NCBI RefSeq assembly: GCF_039539525.1
Contig: NZ_BAABDH010000018.1
Location: forward strand, 1-64,000
DNA from: Hymenobacter algoricola
Lineage (GTDB): Bacteria; Bacteroidota; Bacteroidia; Cytophagales; Hymenobacteraceae
Direction: 5' to 3'
Length of the DNA: 64,000 nt
This document shows positions 59,061 to 64,000 of the stretch, piece after piece; within the stretch, counting starts at the first letter, position 1; the number at the start of each line of letters is the position of its first letter. A model generated the notes under the pieces. The model was not told the DNA's origin and did not search any database. It worked only from the letters and a program-made list of their open reading frames with translations. A program made the position numbers and the translations under genes.

Positions 59061-59660
59061 TCAGCGCCCGGTTTTCGCGCGCCAGGTCATCAGATCGGCC
59101 TCCGTGTCTACGTCCTGCAGCCGGGGCAGCAGCGCCACCCGCAGGCCCAGATGCTGCGCATCGGCCAGCGTGGCGCTCAAAACGGAGTCGGTGCTCCAGA
59201 CCTTGCCGGCAAACAGGGCGGAGTAAACTTTTTTCAGCCCCAGCAGGTAATAGCCGCCGTCCTCGGCCGGCCCCAGCACCACGTCGTGGGTTTCGAGGTG
59301 GGCAAACGCCGCCTGCAGGTGCTCCGTGGTCAGCGCCGGGCAGTCAGTACCAATAATGACGGCGGCGGTAGCGCCGGCCGCAAAAGCCTGGGCGAAGCCG
59401 GCGCTCATCCTGTGGCCCAGCTCGCCGGCCGGCTGCAGCCGGGTTTCGTAGCCCGCCCACTGGGCGTCCGGCTCAGCGGGGGCGTGGTCGGCAAACCAAA
59501 CCGTTTTATGGGTTTGCGCGAGGCCCCCGGCCGCGGCGCGGGTCAGGGCCAGCAGCTCCCCGTAGACGGCCAGCGCCGCCGCGTCGCCGAGGGTGCGGGC
59601 CAGCCGGGTCTTGACGCGCCCCAGCTCCGGGTGCCGGGCAAAGATGAGCAGATGCTGCAC
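59061..59660 (-). CDS. TIGR04282-type arsenosugar-locus glycosyltransferase
   Basis: A 199-residue GT-A protein of the DUF2064/TIGR04282 class: MQHLLIFARHPELGRVKTRL at the start, GTDCPALTTEHLQ in the middle and GPAEDGGYYLLGL later. This family is usually found with ArsM, the radical-SAM enzyme ArsS and a peroxidase-like protein in arsenosugar biosynthesis loci. Two further genes of that set lie next to it (59700, 60440), but ArsM and ArsS are not in this window. Confidence 0.88.
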   Translation of the reverse strand: MQHLLIFARHPELGRVKTRLARTLGDAAALAVYGELLALTRAAAGGLAQTHKTVWFADHAPAEPDAQWAGYETRLQPAGELGHRMSAGFAQAFAAGATAAVIIGTDCPALTTEHLQAAFAHLETHDVVLGPAEDGGYYLLGLKKVYSALFAGKVWSTDSVLSATLADAQHLGLRVALLPRLQDVDTEADLMTWRAKTGR

Positions 59661-59699
59661 GAAAGCGGATAAGGAGTTGAGAATCGAGCTACGGCTACC

Positions 59700-60359
59700 T
59701 TATTCGTAGACCTTGGTGCCACGCGTCAGCCAGGGGCTCCACAGGGCGGAATACGGATGCACCTTGGTGGTGCGGCCTTGGGCGTTGTACACCGGGTGGC
59801 CTTCATTTATCCACTCGAAGATGCCGCCGTAGAGGTTGCGCACGTTGGTGAAGCCCAGCGCCCGCAGCCGCTCCCCCACCCGCTCGCTGCGGTAGCCCAC
59901 CGAGCAGTACACCACCACCGGCCGGTCGCGGGGCAGGTCGCGGAAGGAGGCTTGCTCGTACTGCGCGAAATCCACGAGCCGGGCCCCGCGCAGATGACTC
60001 ACCTGGTATTCGGCCGGGGTGCGCGTGTCGAGCAGCACCACGGCCTCGGGCTGCTGCCGGAGCCGGGCCAGCTCGGCGGGCTGAATCAGGGGCACCGTTT
60101 CGCGGTACAGCGTGCGCAGCAGCTGGGCATAGGCCGGACTGGGGCCGGGCTGGGCCGCCGCCGGATCTTTGCCGCAGGCGGCCAGCACCAGCTGGCAGAG
60201 CAGCGTCAGCGCCAGGGGCGCCTTGGCGCGGGCCAGCCGCCGAAGCCAGCCTTTCCGTGGCGGCCCGGCCGGCACACATGGAGCTGGCTCACCAGCCCCG
60301 ACGGGGTCGGCAGGCGGGCGGGCACTCAGGGGCCGAAGGGTGGGTAGGTGGGGCATCAT
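59700..60359 (-). CDS. Rhodanese-domain lipoprotein-like protein
   Basis: A 219-residue protein. Residues 100-205 form a rhodanese domain with the active cysteine in VVVYCSVGYRSERVG and the usual LLDTRTPAEYQVSHLRGARL. Ahead of it is a lipoprotein-like segment (LALTLLCQLVLAACGKD near residue 60), but about 40 extra residues precede that signal, so the real start may be a later non-ATG codon. A periplasmic or anchored sulfurtransferase is likely. It lies between the TIGR04282 and AhpD-like genes, as in arsenosugar loci. Confidence 0.8.
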   Translation of the reverse strand: MMPHLPTLRPLSARPPADPVGAGEPAPCVPAGPPRKGWLRRLARAKAPLALTLLCQLVLAACGKDPAAAQPGPSPAYAQLLRTLYRETVPLIQPAELARLRQQPEAVVLLDTRTPAEYQVSHLRGARLVDFAQYEQASFRDLPRDRPVVVYCSVGYRSERVGERLRALGFTNVRNLYGGIFEWINEGHPVYNAQGRTTKVHPYSALWSPWLTRGTKVYE

Positions 60360-60439
60360 GGGTACGGGCGCCGCCAGGTGGCTACGCCGGCCGGAACCGC
60401 TCCGGGTTGGCCGGCGCTGCCACTTGGCGGCACCGACAA

Positions 60440-60778
60440 TTACATCGAAACTTCCTTGGCCTTGTTCATCATCTGCACCCCGTGCACCAGCGCCGAGCCG
60501 GCCTTGATGGCGGCCGCCACGTGCACGGCTTCCATCATCTGGGCCTCGTCGGCACCTTTCTGCAGGGAGTCGGTGGTGTAGGCATCAATGCAGTAGGGGC
60601 ACTGCACCGCGTGGGCAACGGCCAGGGCAATGAGGGATTTCTCACGCTCCGTGAGGGCACCTTCCTTGAACACCTCCCCGTAGTAGTCGAAGAACTTGCG
60701 GCCCATCTCGGGCTGCCACTCGGTGATGTTGCCAAACTTGGCCAGGTCGGCCGGATTGTAGTAGGTGCTTTTTTCCAT
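60440..60778 (-). CDS. Arsenosugar-associated AhpD/peroxidase-like protein
   Basis: A 112-residue carboxymuconolactone decarboxylase/AhpD-fold protein with the redox motif QCPYCIDAYT (Cys60, Cys63) and the C-terminal helix MMEAVHVAAAIKAGSALVHG. It resembles the peroxidase-like protein that accompanies ArsM and ArsS genes. It may act as a thiol reductant or handle an organoarsenical intermediate; neither is proven. It is followed by rhodanese and TIGR04282 genes on the same strand. Confidence 0.88.
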   Translation of the reverse strand: MEKSTYYNPADLAKFGNITEWQPEMGRKFFDYYGEVFKEGALTEREKSLIALAVAHAVQCPYCIDAYTTDSLQKGADEAQMMEAVHVAAAIKAGSALVHGVQMMNKAKEVSM

Positions 60779-60836
60779 GGGACAGAAAGGTAAAAAAGAG
60801 AAACAGGACTGACGGCGCCCGGCGTAGTCAGGAAAG

Positions 60837-61002
60837 TCAAATGCTAATTACGAAGTGGTAGCCGCCGGTCCACCATCGTCCCGGGTAGTGCAATGCCTGC
60901 TGCAGGGCAACGTCGGCACTGCTCAGCCCCGACAGCTCCCGCAGCTTCAGCCACGCGCGGTGGTCGTAGCGGAGCTGGGCAAAGCGCTCCAACAGGTTGA
61001 GA
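60837..61002 (-). pseudogene. C-terminal remnant of an unidentified gene
   Basis: Minus-strand reading gives about 54 residues that look like a real protein end: NLLERFAQLRYDHRAWLKL, then HYPGRWWTGGYHFVISI and a TGA stop at 60837-60839. No start codon precedes it; upstream the frame runs into the perfect palindrome at 61006-61047. I do not recognise the parent family. It may be what is left of a gene lost from the arsenosugar-like locus or an unrelated neighbour. The 312-bp gap contains nothing else besides hairpins. Confidence 0.4.
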
Positions 61003-61005
61003 ATG

Positions 61006-61047
61006 GTGCCGTGCCTGCGGGAAGGCAGCTTCCCGCAGGCACGGCAC
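61006..61047. repeat. Perfect palindrome cutting the gene remnant
   Basis: 19-bp arms (61006-61024 and 61029-61047) with loop GCAG. It lies at the broken end of the remnant and 5 nt from the anti-sigma terminator. Confidence 0.8.
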
Positions 61048-61081
61048 GAAAAAGGGCTTCCGGCCGCGGCCGGAAGCCCTT
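61048..61081 (-). terminator. Terminator of the sigma/anti-sigma operon
   Basis: 30-bp palindrome (61052-61081) centred on CCGCGG; on the minus strand it is followed by T residues. It lies 10 nt past the anti-sigma stop. Confidence 0.82.
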
Positions 61082-61090
61082 CCGGAGCGG

Positions 61091-61933
61091 CTAGAACTTA
61101 CCCAGTACCGTCATCGTCGAAAGCGTCGGGTTTTCGCTGCCGCCCTCGGGCTCCACCGTCATGGCGAAGGCCTGGGCGCTACCGATGTCCTTCATCTGCT
61201 GCAGACTGTCGCCGGCAGTAGTGGCGGCGGCCAGCATGCCGGCGTCCACCGGCTTGCCCTGGTCGAGGGCCCACAGCTGGTACTGCTTGCCGGCCGGCGG
61301 GGCGGGCAGGCTGCGCACGTCCACAAACACGGCCTTGGTAGCCACATTGTACAGCACCCGGGCCTTGGCCGTCGGCGCGGCGGGCGTGCCCGTCAGGTCG
61401 ATGGTCTTGAACTCGTCGTTGCGCAGCACCTGCACCTGGCTGGCCAGGCTCTTGTTGGTCGCCTGCATGGTAGTGGCTACCCGGCTCTGCTCGTTCTGGG
61501 CAATAACGAGGCTGGTTTCGGCGTCCTTCCAGCGGTTGTAGAGCACCATGTTGGCCGCCGCGCTGAACAGCAGCAGCGCCACGGAGGCCGCCATCAGCCA
61601 GCTGAAGCGGGAAGCCGGAGCTTCGGCTTCGGGCACCAGCTGCCGCACAACCGGCTCGGCCGCCACGGGGGCCGGAGCCGCAGCCACGGCCGGAGCCGCG
61701 GCGTGAATGGCCGTCTGCCAGCCCGACAGCACCCGCTCGCGCATCGCGGCGGGCGGCGTCTGCAGGTGGGCTTCGGCGTAAGCGCCTACGGCCTCCACAA
61801 TGAGGTTCAGCTCCCGCTGGATTTCGGGGCTTTCGGCGGCCCGGCGCTCGACGGCGACGCGCTCGGCCTCCTGGAGTACGCCCAGGGCGTATTCCTCGAG
61901 AATTCCTGATTCGATGTATTCCTGAATGTCCAC
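61091..61933 (-). CDS. RskA-like anti-sigma factor
   Basis: A 280-residue inner-membrane protein. The cytosolic N-terminus (IQEYIESGILEEYALGVLQE) has the helical pattern of RskA-type anti-sigma domains, without the zinc-binding HxxxCxxC motif. One membrane helix (FSWLMAASVALLLFSAAANM) follows near residue 112, then a coiled segment and a periplasmic RskA domain with FVDVRSLPAPPAGKQYQLWA. It should hold the adjacent sigma factor inactive until an envelope signal triggers release. Its start is 2 nt from the sigma stop, so the pair is cotranscribed. Confidence 0.88.
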   Translation of the reverse strand: MDIQEYIESGILEEYALGVLQEAERVAVERRAAESPEIQRELNLIVEAVGAYAEAHLQTPPAAMRERVLSGWQTAIHAAAPAVAAAPAPVAAEPVVRQLVPEAEAPASRFSWLMAASVALLLFSAAANMVLYNRWKDAETSLVIAQNEQSRVATTMQATNKSLASQVQVLRNDEFKTIDLTGTPAAPTAKARVLYNVATKAVFVDVRSLPAPPAGKQYQLWALDQGKPVDAGMLAAATTAGDSLQQMKDIGSAQAFAMTVEPEGGSENPTLSTMTVLGKF

Positions 61934-61935
61934 GA

Positions 61936-62493
61936 CTATCGAATCAATTTTGACAATACCTTGATAGCCGCCCGGGCCCGGGTTTTCACCGTCCCGAGGG
62001 GCAAGTTGAGTTCTTCTGCCACTTCGCTTTGCGTAAATCCGCCAAAATAGAGCAGGTCAATAACTTGCTTCTGCTCGGGATTGAGCTTGTTCGTCATTTC
62101 CTGCAAACCAATGTGCTCGGGCCGAAACGTGGGAACGGCGGCCTGGCGCAACGCGGCACTATCCTCTAGAGGTTGCGTACGGCTACTTACGCGGTACTGT
62201 CGGGACCGGATTTTGTCGATGGCTAAATTCCGGCAAACGTTAAGCACCCAGGTAAATAAGCGGCCTTTTGAGGGGTCGTAGGAGGCAAAGGAGTGCCAGA
62301 TCTTGACCAGCCCTTCCTGCAGCACGTCCTCAGCCACTTCCTCGGTCTTGACGATGCGCAGAATCACGCCGTACAGCGCCGCCGAGTATTTGTCGTAGAA
62401 GAGCGTCATGGCTGATTCGTCCCGGTCGCGCAGGCGCTGCACGAGCAGCTCCTCAACATCGGGTATCAATGACTCAGGGGAGTTTGGTGTCAC
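61936..62493 (-). CDS. ECF-type RNA polymerase sigma factor (SigK-like)
   Basis: A sigma-70 family factor of about 185 residues. Region 2 has FYDKYSAALYGVILRIV and GRLFTWVLNVCRNLAIDKIR; region 4 ends in FGGFTQSEVAEELNLPLGTV. The cognate anti-sigma gene follows directly. Starts are ambiguous: an ATG at 62598 would add 35 unrelated residues and sits against a terminator-like hairpin, so I prefer the GTG at 62493 (MTPNSPESLI). It should direct transcription of an envelope or stress regulon. Confidence 0.85.
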   Translation of the reverse strand: MTPNSPESLIPDVEELLVQRLRDRDESAMTLFYDKYSAALYGVILRIVKTEEVAEDVLQEGLVKIWHSFASYDPSKGRLFTWVLNVCRNLAIDKIRSRQYRVSSRTQPLEDSAALRQAAVPTFRPEHIGLQEMTNKLNPEQKQVIDLLYFGGFTQSEVAEELNLPLGTVKTRARAAIKVLSKLIR

Positions 62494-62596
62494 GGGAGCA
62501 ACTGTAAGAGAAGCTGACGCAGGTAGCACTACCGGCCAACAGTGAGGCGAATGTACAGATAAAGCGTTTTCCGGCGCTATGGTTTGCCCCGAAAGC

Positions 62597-62645
62597 AAAA
62601 ACCCCGCGGCCTTTGCTGCTACGGCCGGGCTTGGGTCGGGGTTTT
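62597..62645. terminator. Terminator-like hairpin upstream of the sigma gene
   Basis: AAAACCCCG and CGGGGTTTT flank a GC-rich interior with an inner GGCC pairing. It lies between the divergent sigma and aldehyde dehydrogenase genes, where no gene ends. It could be part of a long sigma leader. Confidence 0.5.
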
Positions 62646-62740
62646 GGCGCCCCGCGCCGGGGCAGCAGCCGCCAAACCCGATCCGCGGCGCCGGGTTTGC
62701 GTACTGACCAGCATCAAGCCCCCGTTTCTACTCCCCTTCT

Positions 62741-64000
62741 ATGGCCATCGAGTCCTTTAATCCTTACACGGGCCGCGTGCTCCGCCGCTTCACCGCCTTT
62801 TCGTGGGCCAAAACGGAGCGGATCCTGACCCAGGCGGCCACAGCCGCCCGCACCTGGCCCCGGACGAGCTTTGCCGAGCGGGCCCGGCTCATGCACCGCG
62901 CCGCCGACCTGCTGCGGGCCCGGCAGGATGAGCTGGCCCGCCTCATGGCCCTGGAAATGGGCAAGCCCGTCGCCGATGGCCGCGCCGAGGTGCAGAAGTG
63001 CGCCCTCACCTGCGACTACTACGCCGACCACGCCGAGGACTTCCTGCGCGACGAGCCCATCAGGACGACGGCCCAGCGCAGCTTCATTGCCTACGAGCCG
63101 CTGGGCGTGGTGCTGGCCGTGATGCCCTGGAACTTCCCCTTCTGGCAGGTGGTGCGCTTTGCCGCCCCGGCCCTGATGGCCGGCAACGTGGGCCTGCTCA
63201 AGCACGCTTCCAACGTGCCCCAGTGCGCCCTGGCCCTGGAAGCCATTTTCCACGCGGCCGGCTTTCCTCCCGCCACCTTCCGCACCCTGCTCATCGGCTC
63301 CGGCCTGGTCGAAAAGCTGATTGCCGATGACCGCGTGATGGCCGTGACGCTGACGGGCAGCGAGCTGGCCGGCTCCAAGGTGGCGGCCGCGGCGGGCGCC
63401 AACATCAAGAAAACCGTGCTGGAGCTGGGCGGCTCCGACCCGTTTGTGGTGCTGGCCGATGCCGACCTGGCGCTGGCGGCCCAGACCGCCGCTCAGGCCC
63501 GTATGATCAATGCCGGGCAGAGCTGCATTGCCGCCAAGCGCTTTATCGTGCACAAGTCTATTATCAAGCCCTTCATCAGCCAGCTCAAAACCCACCTGCT
63601 GGCCCTGCGCACCGGCGACCCGCTCGATGAGGCCACCCAGTACGGGCCGCTGGCCCGCCCCGACCTGGCCGACGAGCTAACCCAGCAGGTGGAGGACTCG
63701 GTGCGGGCCGGGGCGAAGGTGGAGCTGTTCGGCGGGCAGTCGAAGCCGGGCACGGCGCTGTTCCGGCCCATGATCATCTCCCGGGTGAAGCCGGGGCAGC
63801 GGGCCTACGGCGAGGAGCTGTTCGGGCCGGTGGCCATCGTGCTGGAAGCCCGCGACGAGGAGCACGCTATCCACCTGGCCAACGACTCCCGCTTCGGGCT
63901 GGGGGCCTCGGTGTGGACCCGGGACCCGCAGCGCGGGGAAGCCGTGGCGCGCCGCATTGAGGCGGGCGCCGTGTTTGTGAACTCGATGGTGAAGTCGGCG
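62741..64000 (+). CDS. NAD(P)-dependent aldehyde dehydrogenase, 3' end outside window
   Basis: At least 420 residues of an aldehyde dehydrogenase; the frame is still open at the window end. The catalytic general base lies in KTVLELGGSDPFVV (near 230) and the nucleophilic cysteine in NAGQSCIAAKRF (near 264); LAVMPWNFPFWQVVR is the cofactor-side signature. It is closest to the succinate-semialdehyde dehydrogenase/GabD group, which oxidises succinic semialdehyde to succinate. About 35-40 residues are probably missing beyond 64000. It is divergent from the sigma factor gene. Confidence 0.92.
   Translation, partial: MAIESFNPYTGRVLRRFTAFSWAKTERILTQAATAARTWPRTSFAERARLMHRAADLLRARQDELARLMALEMGKPVADGRAEVQKCALTCDYYADHAEDFLRDEPIRTTAQRSFIAYEPLGVVLAVMPWNFPFWQVVRFAAPALMAGNVGLLKHASNVPQCALALEAIFHAAGFPPATFRTLLIGSGLVEKLIADDRVMAVTLTGSELAGSKVAAAAGANIKKTVLELGGSDPFVVLADADLALAAQTAAQARMINAGQSCIAAKRFIVHKSIIKPFISQLKTHLLALRTGDPLDEATQYGPLARPDLADELTQQVEDSVRAGAKVELFGGQSKPGTALFRPMIISRVKPGQRAYGEELFGPVAIVLEARDEEHAIHLANDSRFGLGASVWTRDPQRGEAVARRIEAGAVFVNSMVKSA

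Noticed and set aside
1..64000. tRNA, rRNA and riboswitch genes
   Set aside because: I looked for cloverleaf ends, rRNA-conserved stretches and cofactor riboswitch patterns in the gaps and recognised none; a dedicated covariance search was not possible here.

Overview
The window looks like a chromosomal piece of a GC-rich member of the Bacteroidota, most like Hymenobacter or a close relative in the Cytophagales. The reasons are Bacteroidota-restricted families (PorT, a PorE-like TPR/propeller/OmpA protein, a DUF5606 protein), almost no Shine-Dalgarno sites, many TAnnTTTG -7 promoter boxes in front of genes, and GC-rich coding DNA. No rRNA, tRNA or CRISPR array was recognised. Most of the window is ordinary chromosome; two or three places carry signs of recent transfer or rearrangement.

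Layout. 0.1-9 kb: saccharopine-dehydrogenase-like enzyme with a membrane protein, cytidine deaminase, esterase, SDR, the overlapping ubiE-porT pair, and a PorE-like protein of the type IX secretion/gliding envelope class. 9-17.3 kb: housekeeping genes (engB, a TonB-domain protein, DUF5606, fbp, lysC, a Fur-family regulator beside a 2-Cys peroxiredoxin, waaA, rsgA). 17.1-20.4 kb: a WD40 plus di-haem cytochrome peroxidase module lying between two exact 199-bp copies of the 3' end of rsgA. 20.4-22.2 kb: fasciclin, cyclophilin and a small secreted protein.

22.3-27.1 kb is the main accessory locus: a 139-aa protein and an XRE-type regulator transcribed away from a 1084-aa single-chain restriction-modification enzyme. 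The enzyme has a GC-rich nuclease/methylase frame, but its specificity part (about 25435-26465) is strongly AT-rich. The enzyme gene is bracketed by two closely related palindromes in opposite orientation.

27.1-32.3 kb: MoxR-like ATPase and VWA pair, DUF427, a lipoprotein, an acyl-ACP desaturase. 32.4-39.2 kb: surface-sugar genes (two large membrane proteins, GT2, flippase, FemAB-like transferase). 39.3-47.8 kb: corA, a 910-aa anchored propeller protein, two related lipoproteins, an APC permease, two envelope or stress proteins. 48-51.1 kb: a three-gene electron-transfer unit (FAD reductase, small membrane protein with a natural His tail, membrane 4Fe-4S protein). 51.1-54.3 kb: a protein with two Sm-like repeats, a hydrolase, a GAF protein, a Bcp peroxiredoxin. 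54.4-58.1 kb: three co-directional lipid-sugar glycosyltransferases. 58.1-61 kb: a lipoprotein and three accessory genes typical of arsenosugar loci, without ArsM or ArsS, then a C-terminal gene remnant. 61-64 kb: an ECF-type sigma factor with an RskA-like anti-sigma factor, and an aldehyde dehydrogenase cut off by the window end.

Many starts were chosen by promoter boxes: in ubiE, the desaturase, the cytochrome peroxidase, the 910-aa protein and the 230-aa anchored protein, the longest ORF begins inside or upstream of a TAnnTTTG box, so the next ATG is used.
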